From assembly GCA_020055645.1 (NCBI GenBank), contig CM034549.1:992001-1056000 (forward strand): a DNA stretch of 64,000 bases, written 5' to 3'. This document shows, in pieces, positions 1 through 11,400 of the stretch. The translations under genes were made by a program, and so were the position numbers. A model generated the notes under the pieces. The model saw only the letters and a program-made list of their open reading frames with translations, did not search any database and had not been told where the DNA came from. The DNA comes from Tomocerus qinae (Eukaryota > Arthropoda > Collembola > Entomobryomorpha > Tomoceridae). Every line of letters begins with the position of its first letter. Position 1 is the stretch's first letter.

Positions 1-732
1 GGGGAACTGTTTATAATTGGTGATATCAATATAAACTTTCTAAAGCCCTTTGATGCAACTACTCGAAAATTAAAGAATTTAATTGTGCAGCATAATTTTT
101 CCCAGTATATTAACAAACCTACGCGCCGAACTGAGAATACAGAATCTTTAATTGAAATTATTATCCATAACAAGTCTAATGCCATAAATATCAGTGACAA
201 CATTCCAACTGGTATCGCCGACCGTGATATTGTTTTTGTAGTTAGGAAGAAACCGAGAAACTCAAAAGTGACCCAAATGAAATCTGTCCGCTCCTACAAA
301 TATGTAAATCTTGATAAACTTAAAACCTTAGTACGAGAATGCCCTTGGTGGGTCTTGGAATTCTGCGCGAATTTGGACAGTGCCTTTTATTTGTTTAACT
401 ACTTCCTAACATTTGTTTATCAAAATACGATCACTGAAAAGTTCATTCGCTTTAAGGTAAACAAACCTGTGTGGATGACAAATGATTACACTAACGTATG
501 CAAGCAACGAGACAATTTAAAAAAATCGGCAAACAATTCAAACGATCCTAAAGTATGGAAAGAGTATAGTAAAACTCGTAACAGTTTAAACAGACAAAAA
601 GATAAATTGAAAGGTAGAATAATTCTATCTGAGATAGATAAAAGTGAAAACAAACCTAAAAAATCATGGTACTTGTTAAATAGTGAAAGTGGAAGAAAAA
701 TTAAAACAAATGTAACGGTAATTTACGTATGA
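1..732 (+). pseudogene. LINE ORF2 fragment: AP-endonuclease C-terminal part and linker
   Basis: The frame is open from base 1 to a TGA at 730-732, so the element's 5' part lies outside the window. Early residues read GDININFL, the GD(F/I)N motif of the apurinic-like endonuclease that nicks target DNA for non-LTR retrotransposons, followed by a PTR..SLIEII segment typical of CR1/Jockey-like endonucleases. The terminal motif, normally SDH (the H is catalytic), reads ADRD here, so the histidine appears lost. The rest is a lysine-rich linker that precedes reverse transcriptase in such proteins. No reverse transcriptase follows: the frame closes and the DNA becomes anonymous. I read this as a dead 3'-truncated or rearranged copy. 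It resembles, but is not obviously the same element as, the LINE at 62805-64000. Confidence 0.75.
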
Positions 733-1562
733 CAGGTATTAAATTAAGTTTTCCGTTTTTTTATTAATACTAGAATCTTAGAATGACTGTGATGGGAGAG
801 AACAAAGTTGTAAAACTGTTAGTTCAATTGTCAATAAACTCAAACTCAATAGAAGGTATTATGGAAAAGTGGGGACGACAAGTCCGAGCAGAAAATGAAA
901 TTTTTCAGTGTGCCCGTTTTAGAGTTATGGCCGAAATGGTCGAAAAAAAATTTGAATTTCAAGTATAGTACACAGCATAGGAGGACAACAGAGCGGATAA
1001 ATCATGCGACTTTTATTTCTCTCACACGTATAATATCATCTCATTTGCCGCTCAAACAACGCACTATTTCTGCTCTCCCTACTTTCGTTCTTATTCCTGT
1101 AGAAAATTCCTACTTCGAAGGAATTCCGCTAGTTGCTTAGTGAGGACGCACGTTAAGATTACTTAGATAGCATAAAGCAGTATATTGTGGTGTTGGTTAA
1201 GTAGAGACGAGGGACTCATTCTCAGTCACATATTACTTGTCTTTGTAAGTTCTAGAGCCAACTTCCCATTTTAGCCATTACATTTTGCATTGGCCAGCAC
1301 CGATCCGTGTTCATCTCTCTGCCTACTGTAACAAGGAGCCAAGTATTTGGGTAGGAATAGAGAGATATGTATAGATAGTTATAAGAGTACCAGACAAAGG
1401 TTCGAGCATTTACGATAAAATCGACTGAAATGAACGACGTCAGAGTAAAAAACAAGTCTTTCAACTGTTAATAAAGATTTTTGCAGCCTTTCATTTCATA
1501 ATGGCTCATTTGTTGATGAAGTTAAATAAGATGCCTTGAGTGGTCCCATGGCTACACCTCTC
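733..1562. other. No recognisable gene
   Basis: Small open frames occur here (783-968, 895-1140, and 1252-1464 on the minus strand). None shows a motif, a codon pattern or convincing splice sites. I see nothing I can name in this stretch. Confidence 0.5.
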
Positions 1563-1694
1563 AGGGGCAAGGTGACGACATGCTCCAGCAAACTGGTTTC
1601 CCCCAACCAGTTCTTTCCAACCACTTTCCCCCCGATTTTTGGAGAACTGGTTGGGGAAAACCAGTTTTTTGGAGCATGTCGTCACTTTGTCCCT
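1563..1694. repeat. Short inverted-repeat (foldback) element
   Basis: The left arm begins AGGGGCAAGGTGACGACATG and the right arm is its near-perfect reverse complement (AGGGACAAAGTGACGACATG read on the minus strand). The arms continue into paired AACTGGTTT/AAACCAGTT blocks around a short loop. At 132 bp it is the size of a miniature inverted-repeat element. No target-site duplication was seen, so the family is unknown. Confidence 0.7.
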
Positions 1695-1719
1695 TAGGGC
1701 GGAGCCCTGTAAACATTCA

Positions 1720-2555
1720 AATCACTTTGGTGATTATATTGTTTATTAAGTGGTGTGCAACACCGCTTTATAGGAATGACAGATCTGTCTCTCTGTCCGT
1801 CTGTTAGAACGATAACTCAAAAACGGTTTGAGATAATCAACTTCCTGTACGTGATGTAGAGATGAAAAGAGAGGTCAAGTTCGAAAATGGGCAAAATCTG
1901 ATACACCCCCTGCCTGTGGGCGTGGTCCAAAAATTAAAAACTGGTTTAACTTTAGTTATCGACATTGTAGCGCGGTATCTTGGTAACCAATGGACCAATA
2001 TGGCTCATTTTCAATAGGCTTTATCACAAGTTTAGTTGAAATCCATCCATGTCTTCAAAAGTTATCGTGTAAACGGACGAACGGACTGTGCGATTCTAAT
2101 CATTACTAGTCTTATTAAGGCGAGCTAAAATCAGCAGAAAGTTAAATTCGGTTAATAATGACTATCAAAATGAAAAGGAAACCAAAAAATGTAAATTTGA
2201 CCATAAAATTAAATATAAATCCAAAACAGATTAATTTCTGTCCTCAAATTGTTATTTCCGGTTTTATTTGCTTTATTATAAAATCTTAAATTTGGTAGTA
2301 GCGGAGTGAAATATTAACGTAATTGAACTTTTTAATGCCCATTTTCTACTTTGACTATCACAATGAAGACAAAGTGAGCGCGCGGTATCTCAGCAGCCAA
2401 TTGACTGATTTACCCCAAAATCAAAAGAGATCGTCAGTGGTCTATAGGCATTGTTTTTGCCAAGTTTGGTCAACATCCGTCATTGGATTCGAAAGTTATC
2501 GTGGGGACGGCGGACTATGCGGTTCTATAAGCTTGCTTCCTCAGGCGAGCTAAAA
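1720..2555 (-). repeat. Two copies of a dispersed GTCTGTC/ATAACTTTCGAA repeat family
   Basis: The parts at about 1740-2130 and 2345-2555 share landmarks with copies at 54895-55235, 55540-55850 and 62585-62755: a GTCCGTC-rich segment, an ATAACTTTCGAA-like block, a phrase around GATCGTCAGTGGTC, a TGCTGAGATACCGCGCGCTCA-like block (here on the minus strand) and a terminal GGCGAGCTAAAA. The 2345-2555 copy is close to the 54.9-kb copy and the 1.7-2.1-kb copy is more diverged. The unit has no coding capacity that I recognise and is probably a non-autonomous transposon module. Confidence 0.65.
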
Positions 2556-3622
2556 AGGGACCAATCAGGAACATTCCTGCTTGGCATTTAAATCTCCCTG
2601 GGACAATAGCAACTTCTTATACTTACGCGTGACAAGAAAATGAGACCTAATCGGGGGGCACATGTATGAAAATTTCCATAAATGACATTTTTTTCATGTA
2701 ATCCGGTTCATATTCATATTGTTTATACATTCATATTAGCTTTATTAGAGTATATCCACATTATACAGGAGCACAATGCACAGGCTACATCGATTACATC
2801 ATAACCAAATCAGTAAAAAATATTACTCTTACCCTGCTGACACTTTAGTATATACTAGATGCTTAAAAACTAAACAGTTTAAAGTAACTTAAGATTTAAA
2901 TAACATTTGAAACATTTGACAAAGCTATGTGTTCGTTTACGTAGTGTTAGACTACCATTACAGACAGGAAATTTACCATCAAGAGATTTATATGCAACTT
3001 TGACCAGGTTAATTTCACGTCGTTCCAATGTGGTATAGAATCTACATTGTTAGATAATTGATACTGATATTCTTTTGTAATTTCGATTTCGGTTTAATTG
3101 TGTGATTTTGATTAGAGTTAAGGCTATTCCGTTCAAAGTGCCGATTTCAGATTGAACTTCCTCAAGAAGTTCGTTTAATTTCTCATTGAGGCGCATAGGG
3201 TCAATGAGTTTGGAGTCTTTCCAAATCTCTCCAAATGCTCCGGAGCTGAAGTATGAATTCCGCTCCGGCGTCGTCAAACCTCCACCGCCAATACACCTTT
3301 TAGTATATGTTACCTTTACCAGACCACTACAACGCATTAGTTGTTATAAGTTGATCGTTGATAATATGGAGTGAGTATGATATGAAAGAGGACCAGAGGT
3401 ATATTGAGCTACGCGTCGAGTGTAAGTTGTATTGTTGTACTAGGCCACCAGTACTGCTATTAAATTTCAAAAACATTTTTGGTTTAATTTCGAAATATAT
3501 TATTAATATATTAACCCATAATGTAATTCAATGATTTATGTAATATGCATTGCATACGCGCTGGATGGCTGGAATGGCAAAAAATAGTCAAATGGGGCTA
3601 TGTGAACTGATAAAATCATCCT
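2556..3622. other. Unassigned stretch with one weak ORF
   Basis: This is mostly AT-rich DNA without a recognised repeat. The open frame at 3050-3337 is listed separately. Confidence 0.4.
3050..3337 (-). CDS. Possible coding exon, unknown product
   Basis: This is a 95-residue open frame on the minus strand. From about residue 16 it looks protein-like: a glycine run, then a charged stretch (KLNELLEEVQSEIGTLNG) that could form a short helix or coiled coil. No family is recognised, no clear splice acceptor was established, and there is no neighbouring exon. It could be an exon of a decayed transposon protein or chance. Low confidence. Confidence 0.2.
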   Translation of the reverse strand: MRCSGLVKVTYTKRCIGGGGLTTPERNSYFSSGAFGEIWKDSKLIDPMRLNEKLNELLEEVQSEIGTLNGIALTLIKITQLNRNRNYKRISVSII

Positions 3623-3988
3623 TTAAGCTAGGTATACATAAGTGTGAAAAGGTGGCGAAATTAACTTTTTTGGATTTCACAAATTTTTCACATTTTCAGT
3701 ACACACTAAATTTATTTTCACAGCGAAAAACGGTGTAAATTCTGTTCACAGCGAAAAATACCCTTTTTTCACGCGTGAAAAACAGACCCCTTCTTTCACA
3801 GCGAAATCGGCTGCGCAGTATTTAATCACTCACGTAATTGTCGCGTGCATGTAATGGGCGCGTCTATCGTCAACATTCAAAGTTATTATCTTTCATACCA
3901 AATCAAATCAACCATTAACATTGCGAATTGGTCATTGCAAATGTTTCCATTGTTTTTCCAATAATTATTTGATATTTTTGATCAAAAT

Positions 3989-5316
3989 ATGGTTCCAAAA
4001 AAGGACAAAACAACAACAGATAAGCAAAAGAGACTTATAGCTGAAGCTGTTAAGGACCACTCTGTCGTTTGGGATTTGTCTCATCCGGAACATAAAAATT
4101 GTTCGGCCGTGGAGGCAGCCTGGACTCAAATATCAGCTACAACTAATTTGCCTGGTATGAATGTAATATTGTTTTTGAAATGTACCCAATTAAAATAATT
4201 TGACTGAATTTGGAAACAATATTTGACTGACTCCTACTCTCGTTTGCATTAGTTGATGCAATTAAATCTATTTTCCTAATCTGTGGTATCCGAATGAATC
4301 AATATTTTCATAATACAAAAGTTACATTTTGAATTTGCAATTACGTTAAGGTCACTCAAAACCTATGAGGGCGGATTATAACAGAAGTATAAAAAAGTAA
4401 GGTAATAGATGAAATGTACCACTAGAGCCAACGAGAGAGGACAAAACTGAGAAAAACGATGTACTGCTCAAATGGAATTTGGTCATTGCAAATAATGAAT
4501 TATTTACTTATTGCTGCCATTTGATTTTGACAGAAAATATTTGTAAGCGGGGATGGAAGTCAGTGAGAGACTCGTTGCGATATCGAAAGAAGAACTCCAT
4601 AAAGGGAAAGTCTGGCGATTCTGGGCCTGAAGATTCAGAAGCAGAATTGGAGTCTCAGGGCACTGATGCAGATAAGCTAGCAACATGGAAATTCTACGAC
4701 TGTGCTAAATTCCTGTTTGAAAAACAATTCACATGCAGGTATATTTGTATTAAAATTATAATTCGGAAATGTGTCAAACCTGAAAAATTGAATTTTAAAT
4801 AAAAATTGCTTATTTATTTTTTATATTAGAACAATTGATAACAGCACCAGCACGAACACTCAGCCGACAAATGATGAATTACCTACAACATCAGCCGAAA
4901 CATCGACTTCCGAACTAAAATCTCAAACCAAGTGTAAAAGTGACTCAAACTATAGCTATGTATGAAAAAACATTTAATAGCATTACACTAAAAAGGTATT
5001 TCTTCTAAAAAGTTTTCAAGTTAATGTTGTTTATGTTACAAAGGCCGACCGAAAGCGAAAGCGCTCCGAAGACGACAGCGATGTCACGCTAAAACTAATG
5101 AAAAATATGGATGAGTTCATCAGCCTTAGAAAACAAGCCCAAACCTCCCAAGAAGCTGTCAAAGATGATAAATTGAAATTCCTGTCGATGTTTTTAAATT
5201 TGGATCGAATGCTGAGTAAGTTACCTGAAAACACGGTCGAAGAACTGAATATGCAATTCATTCAACTTACGTATGATGCAATTAAAAATCAGGATCATTC
5301 GATGCGGATGGATTAA
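3989..5316 (+). CDS. MADF-BESS DNA-binding accessory protein of the Harbinger element
   Basis: Four exons with matching phases give a 257-residue protein: 3989-4154, 4534-4738, 4830-4959 and 5044-5316. The introns use GTATGA, GTATAT and GTATGA donors with cag, tag and aag acceptors. Exons 1 and 2 encode a MADF domain (about residues 12-120): LIAEAVKDHSVVWDLSHPEH, a conserved tryptophan in EAAWTQI, then CKRGWKSVRDSLR and a WKFYDCAKFLF end. Exon 3 is a Ser/Thr-rich linker. Exon 4 starts with a basic KRKR stretch, a likely nuclear signal, and ends with a BESS-type motif (KLKFLSMFLNLDRMLSKLPE) used for protein interaction. In Harbinger elements the partner protein helps the transposase reach the nucleus and bind the ends. 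No lesion is seen in the frame. The splice model is inferred from sequence only. Confidence 0.85.
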
Positions 5317-5320
5317 TAAT

Positions 5321-5794
5321 CTAAAATTTTAAGTCGTTGATTGGTATTTGAAAAACACTCAATAAAACGCAAAGTTGAAATTCCAAAGTCATCGCAAGTT
5401 TTTCTTTGGCAGAAATTCGGTCATTTCTTTTAGTTTTAGAGTAAAGCTTTAGCTTCAGAAGTTCGAAAAGGGAGTCAAATTCGGCTGGAGTCACATGAAA
5501 ATTCTCTTTGAATACGTTAGAACATTCTCGCATGTCTGAAAACTAAATTAAAATTTTATTACTATTTTAAAAATCTACTTGCACAATTAGCCAAAATTTA
5601 TATATCTTACGATCATATATCTGACTTCATTTACAACTTACATCCTTGACGAATCTCCCTTTTGTCTTCCGTTGTAAGAGGTATGGGCGAACCCACACCG
5701 ATCGTACCTTTCGTGGTTTTACTTTTTTTTGTCGCTGATTTATTAAAATCAGTCCGGTTGATAAAATTAAATCGTCGATGACCTCCAAATCCAT
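5321..5794 (-). pseudogene. PIF/Harbinger transposase, N-terminal exons only
   Basis: Exon 1 is 5642-5794 (ATG at 5794-5792; 51 codons) and ends in a consensus GTAAGT donor. It contains RSVWVRPYLLQRKTKGRF, the hallmark W(V/I)RP...R...G motif near the start of Harbinger transposases. Exon 2 starts at 5542 after a tttag acceptor in the same phase and reads FSDMRECSNVF, then FHVTPAEFDSLFELL and ISAKEKLAMTLEF, matching the helical region before the catalytic core. The frame then degrades and stops at 5321-5323, only 4 bases from the stop codon of the convergent MADF-BESS gene. The DDE nuclease domain, normally more than 200 residues, is absent, so this cannot be an active transposase. The break point suggests one internal deletion. 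Confidence 0.85.
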
Positions 5795-6082
5795 TATGTG
5801 TGGTATGTTTTGAATTTCAATGATAAGAATGTCAACAGAACAGGAAGATTGTTGTGCTTATTTGTTTTGAAATGATTTATTTAAGTTCAAAATTTACCTC
5901 GCAATTTTATAGTTTTCATTTCTTTGTAATGTGTACATGACTAAATGAATTGGTGTGAAATGGAGGTGAAAGCTGTTATTTCACTTCACTTTAGCTTTTT
6001 ATTTCGCCAGCATTTCATATGAAAACATTTCGCGTGAAAAATATTTCATTTCCCATTAATGTATACCTAGCTTTACTAGAAA

Positions 6083-6463
6083 AAATTTACAAAACCATGG
6101 TTTTTGGCCATTGTGGCAACTAGCCATTTCAGCCATTTTAGCCGACTGGCTGGTCAAAATCACTTTCAGCCGGCTAAAATGGAACACTGGTACACCCACA
6201 TAAATATATATACAGATAAATTTATTGCCTTATCAAGCCTACGATTATAATATGGACCAAGTCTGAGCTGAATGTATACTTTCTTTAAACTGATCCGGTT
6301 TACTTAAAGTGGTTATAGATTCTGTCCGAAAGTTTACTTCTATTCGAAAGCTAACAAAAATTGAATGGATCTAAAATTTTTCATAAAGAATTTGAACCAA
6401 CCGGCCAGCCAATTTATCCGACCAGCCGGCTGGTCACTGAGCACTGGGTTGCGAACCCATGAA
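6083..6463. repeat. GGCCA/AGCCGGCTGG-rich degenerate inverted repeats
   Basis: The 6095-6193 segment is an inverted, diverged copy of 6464-6560: both have CCATG(A/G)TTTTTGGCCA, then TAGCCATTTCAGC and a block around GACCAGCC(A/G)GC. A right end reading AACACTG occurs at about 6193 and another, GAGCACTG, near 6445. They belong to the same family as the element at 6464-6741 but have no clean borders. Confidence 0.6.
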
Positions 6464-6741
6464 CAGTATTCCATTTTAGCCTGCAAAAAATGATCTTGAC
6501 CAGCCAGCCGGCTAAAGTAGCTGAAATGGCTAGTGGCCAAAATGGCCAAAAATCATGGATTTTTAAATTTCCCGCCAAATCTAGGATGATTTTCTTAGTT
6601 CACATAGCCCTATTTGACTGTTTTGGGTCATTTCAGCCATTTCGACCATTTTAGCCACTGGCTAACAAAGAATTTCAACCAGCCGGCTGGCCATTTTAGC
6701 CAGCCATTTTAACCAACCAGCCGGCTGGTCATCAAACACTG
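6464..6741. mobile_element. hAT-type miniature element
   Basis: It starts CAGTATTCCATTTTAGCC and ends with GGTCATCAAACACTG, whose reverse complement CAGTGTTTGATGACC gives short CAGT(A/G)TT termini. The flanks CCCATGAA (6456-6463) and CCCAGGAA (6742-6749) agree in 7 of 8 bases, the 8-bp duplication typical of hAT transposons. There is no coding capacity. A fragment of the same family (CAGTGTTTGACTGCC) begins near 13350. Confidence 0.7.
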
Positions 6742-6749
6742 CCCAGGAA

Positions 6750-8320
6750 TAAAAAGAATGCAAAATGCAGCAAGCAAAGGTATTATTAGCTGTTGTTGTT
6801 GATATGCAATACATATCAGAAGTTCAGATAAGAGTTAAGATTTTGCATTGATGTACTTGTGGGAGGAGCTTAACCTCCACTGATAGTCACCCTTAATGAG
6901 TTAATTTCCATAAATTGACGGCATTGCAAAAACCCAACAGAAGCCCAAAATGCCATGAACTCCCAAAAAACCCTGGCTTTTCCATGCCCTGATGTATACT
7001 GTTGTTTTACAGTTACAGACATATTATGGGATATTGCGAGGTAAACAAATAGAAATATATATTGTACATCCACCCATTGTTGTGATTCTCAAAACGGTAA
7101 ATGTTAGTATATGACATAAGTGGATATCACCAATGAGAATATTTCAAGAATATTAGTACGGTATAGGGTAAGTGGATATAATTTGGTGGACGGAGGGAGT
7201 GGTGAGGGGGGATGTTAAAGGCAATTGGATTGGAGGAAAGGAGATTGAGAGGAAATGACAAAAGAAGGTAGATAATGGAATGTAATAAGGCTTGTGCAGG
7301 ATATGAAATGATGAAATAAAAGTGAAGACTGGGAATCTTGTTCCCGAGCCTTCAGACGGCATTGGATGCCCGTCGTCCATTTCCGGACACGCCATCCAAT
7401 GCTCTCCAAATTGCATCTGGTGTAAAATATTTGACGCGAAAGAGATCACATCTCACTAGCCTAACAGCTCCGAATGCACAAGATCGGATTTTACCCGACT
7501 CCCTACCCGGGTCATTCAACTCACTTATCATCCTTTTATTTACCTCCATACTAGAATGGCTCATAAATATGCAATTAGATGCAATTGTCTCAATCTCAAT
7601 GAGACCTTTAATAAGATACCTTTAACCATCACAAAGGAAAATCTAGTCAAGGCTGCAAATAAAATTAAGTTGAAGGTATAGGTGATAAGAATATAGAATT
7701 ACCTGCTCAACTTGGTCTACTACATGGAAACATCAAAATTTTAACAAAACAAGACCCCTCATGTTTATTAGTAATTTGCCACTGCTAAGTAAATGGTTTG
7801 AGATGAGGTGATACTTAAAACATATCCACATATTTAGAAGACAATTACTTACTGACAACATGATTCAGGACAACTTAAAGAAATGTTGACGAAATTCCTG
7901 CTATTTGAGCAATGTCTTTAAAGATTATTTTTAAATCGCAAATATGTAGTAGTAAACGGCAATTAACTTCTCAACAATTTGATTATGGACGCGGGGTCAT
8001 CCAATGACCAGTACTTGGTTTTTTATTGTTTAATCTATGCTTCAACATTATTTCGGTTAATTAAATAGTGCCTGAACTATGACGTAATAGTTCAGGTAAT
8101 ATATGGATCAACTCTAAATATGTGGGTACCTTGTTGCAATTTAACTCGGCCTTCTCACCGCTTTCGTTCCCTGTCTTTGCTATTTATTTTCTGGACTTAC
8201 TGGCTACAACATCCAATGAGACGCGACAATGACCTCCACAACTGTTTCAAAGTGCAGTGCTATATTCTGTATTCTCATTTAATACGTAAAATGTAAATGT
8301 TTCATTGATTTCTAACCTAA
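6750..8320. other. No recognisable gene
   Basis: The open frames here (for example 7153-7449 minus and 7338-7625 plus) overlap on both strands and carry no motif I recognise. No repeat structure stands out. Confidence 0.45.
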
Positions 8321-8324
8321 CGAT

Positions 8325-8455
8325 TACCCAATTTTATAAGTTTTTCACATTCCTGCCCCAGAACTGGAAACACCCTAGAGATCATATCCAAAATGACTTT
8401 CGTACAGGGCAGAAGGGCGTGACATAGCTTTCAAACGTTAAACTCAATTTTAACA
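8325..8455 (+). repeat. Dispersed repeat, copy 1
   Basis: The segment with CACATTCCTGCCCC, GATCATATCCAAAATGACTT, CGTACAGGGCAG and GTGACATAGCTTTC recurs in reverse orientation at about 50526-50645 with few changes. The ends are undefined and no open frame spans it. It is probably a non-autonomous transposon. Confidence 0.7.
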
Positions 8456-11400
8456 CCTACCAGACGGGCGACAAATCTAACCCCGTGTTATTAGTTACTA
8501 TGGAAGGAATCTCTTCCGTACAAAAAAGTTAGTTTGATGGGACAATACAGTAGACAGTGGACTTGCCAATTTTTACAACGGGGAGAAAGGGGGCTAATTT
8601 AAAATAAACATCACATTCTATATCTACTGACTGGCTTTGTTTATCAATTAATTTATCATCAAGCACCCTGGGTGGGAATTGAGGGAGCCTTAAAAAAGTG
8701 TGGAATATTTTTGAATAAACTCGATCAAGTATTGAAAATTGAGATCCTTCCTTATCTCTTATTGGTTGCACAACCAACCTAATTTAATGAACTAATGATG
8801 TTATAGTTATAGTGGTTATACGTCACAGCACCTAGAATATCGGGTTGTAGTTGTATTGGTTTGAGGTTTTATATTATAGATATACAATGTAAAAAGTGTT
8901 AAAGGTGTAATGATAGGTTCCATATACGCAGGAAAAGTAGCCTTAAAAATGATTTGTATAGCAAGGAAAGATAGAAAGTCTGAGTGTGGGGTAGAAGGAG
9001 GAAGATGGGTATGGATTGGAGTTTGAGTCGAATCATCGTTTTTGGTAGTATTATCATTGAGTAATAATGTTGAGATGGATATTATATGTGCTGAGGTCTA
9101 ATGGAATGGAATGAAATTGGAGGGGGCGGGGAGTGTGAGATGGCATCACGTAGTTAATATGGAACTAACGACAGGACAGGGAAGCATCATCCCAATTACA
9201 TACATCCCTCTCTCCCAACTCAATGGACCCTGCCTGGCTCTGTCTTTGGAATTTATTGCTTGTCACCACTTCCTTTCCAGAACTTCCCATCACCGCCAGA
9301 ACGAGAGGAATCGTCTGCCAGCAGTTCACGCTCCTATGATGACAAACCAAACCAACCATGCAGTCGATAGAACCTATAAATCAAAACACGGCTACTTTAG
9401 ATAGAAATCCAATCCAAACTAATTTTATAGTATTCTCTATCTTTCCTTCTACATACCCCACTCTCATTAATTAATCCCTTCTCTCCCTGACCCCGATTTG
9501 TTTTTTAACTATTACTTGCTCAATGAAATTTGTAAGTAATAGTGACAAAATGTAAGTGAAAACATACTATTTTTGGCTTTTATGGCAAAAATTCCCTTCT
9601 TTTCTTCGATTTCGGGGGGGCCAGGCCCTCTGCCCCCCCTGGCTGCGGCACTGGTTGGTAGGTAGGCGCTTTGGGCAGGTGTACAGATGAAGAAAGTACA
9701 AGTGAATGGTTTGCAAAATTGTAAACAGTGGCAGCGCAATCTACAGGGTGTCTACGAAACATGTGAAAATTTGTTTTAGAAACATGAAAAAATTTCCCGT
9801 GTTCGGCTTCGGCGGACGTATTGTATATTCCCTACTTACATTTTCTATTTTCACAAAATAATTTAATACTACTTTTCAAACATTTTCATACCCGCATTGT
9901 AGACAGAAACCCCGAATTACAGAATTTAACTGTCTCAAATCCGTAAGTGGACCCTGTGACTTGTTCTCAGCACTGCTGGCAAAGAGACCGCCCTTAAAGT
10001 TAAGTTCTAAGATATATAGAGAAAATCCTGGTTAGTTGCAATAGGACACTGCAATATCAGCAAACTAAACACAGTGAGGTCCAAAACTCATTTTCTCTCT
10101 AACTTTATTTTCCAACTTTCACCAGACGAAAACCTTTTTTTCGAATTGCCTCAATTACCGGTGATAGGATTATAATATAATAATTATATGGAGATTAGCT
10201 TTGGGAAATCAGAAATCACAATCCTCTGGAGATCTCAGTAGGTCAGTGACAAAGACAACATAGTAAATAGTAAGGATAGGTATACCTCCGAATCTCTGTG
10301 TGAATGTACAGTAGAACGTGTTACGTGTTTAGCAAGGAACAAAAAATAAATGCCTTTTTACATAACAGATAGAAAAACAATATTGTTTTACCTTAATTAC
10401 TTTTTCATCTTTGCGTAAACACGCAGTCAGTCTAAAACTATTACAGAAACTATACAGTAATTAATTAGAGTGTGAAATAGTGTTTTAAAGTAATGAAACA
10501 CCAATAATCTAGAAATATCGGGCTACAAAATGTGTATAGATGAAGGGCTACTTGGCGGATGTAAACAGAAAATTGATTCTGTTTTGTATGAAGTGGTGTA
10601 TTTATTAACGAATAGAAAAATAAAAATTGAAGAACCTGACGCATAATAATGTGCTTACTTTCGTTAGGTTGGAAATTGTTGTGACTGTTGTGACTGAAGT
10701 GATGACAAGAGGAGCTAAGATAGGAAGAGATAGTTAGTGTCTTTGTGACAACGACGGATTCAGGAAGCATAGCAATTCCGCCTTTCTCTTTCCTCCGTCG
10801 TGCAAAAGAATATCATTCGTGGAAAAGCGGGTGCAGTGCCAAAATGGCAACATTCCTTTCAGTCCAATCTATTTCTCCTTAATGCACACTTTATTAGACT
10901 CACCCGTCCCGTGTATGTATCTATAATATTATTATCTTTCCGAAAGTGAAAGTCAAGAAGTCTCTGCACTTTATTCAAAAGGGAAATCAGCGGGCGGAAG
11001 GCAAGACAGCTTTCCTATACCCACCCAGTAACTAAATATATAGCTAGTAAATATGGATTATAGGCAGAGAGTGGGTTGTCATTGAGAGGAGGTAAGCTGT
11101 TGATGCTAAGCGTTTGATCTCTGCCCCACCGAAAATAAAGCTGACGACTCAGAGTTCTGTTTCGGTTACTTGGGATTTCGCAGTTCCGTTTGGCTGTGGA
11201 CGACTGCAGCTCTACTCGGCCTTAGCACAAACGCTCTAGGGAACAATTTCATTTCACTACCTAAACATCCATCCTTTTCTGATTGTTACTCATGAATATC
11301 TCTACACACACACTTGGCACATTACCCACTACTACACTATATAATATACTACATTACATTACACTATACTAGCTTTGTTCTAGTACTATATACACTACCT

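Larger units (their letters stand above)
3626..6072. mobile_element. PIF/Harbinger DNA transposon, internally deleted, ends intact
   Basis: The ends are a perfect 14-bp inverted repeat: AGCTAGGTATACAT at 3626-3639 and ATGTATACCTAGCT at 6059-6072. They are flanked by a direct TTA at 3623-3625 and 6073-6075, the 3-bp target duplication expected of PIF/Harbinger. Subterminal DNA has many TTTCAC..GTGAAA motifs, including the palindrome TTCACGCGTGAA near 3768, which could be binding sites for the element's proteins. Inside lie two convergent genes: a complete MADF-BESS gene (plus strand) and the first two exons of a transposase (minus strand), whose catalytic part is missing. Harbinger elements normally encode a nuclease and a separate SANT/MADF-like DNA-binding protein, so this gene pair fits the family. 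The 2447-bp element is probably immobile by itself but could be moved in trans. Confidence 0.92.

Noticed and set aside
1252-1464. Small ORF-encoded peptide
   Set aside because: No motif, signal or splice support; the length is expected by chance in AT-rich DNA.
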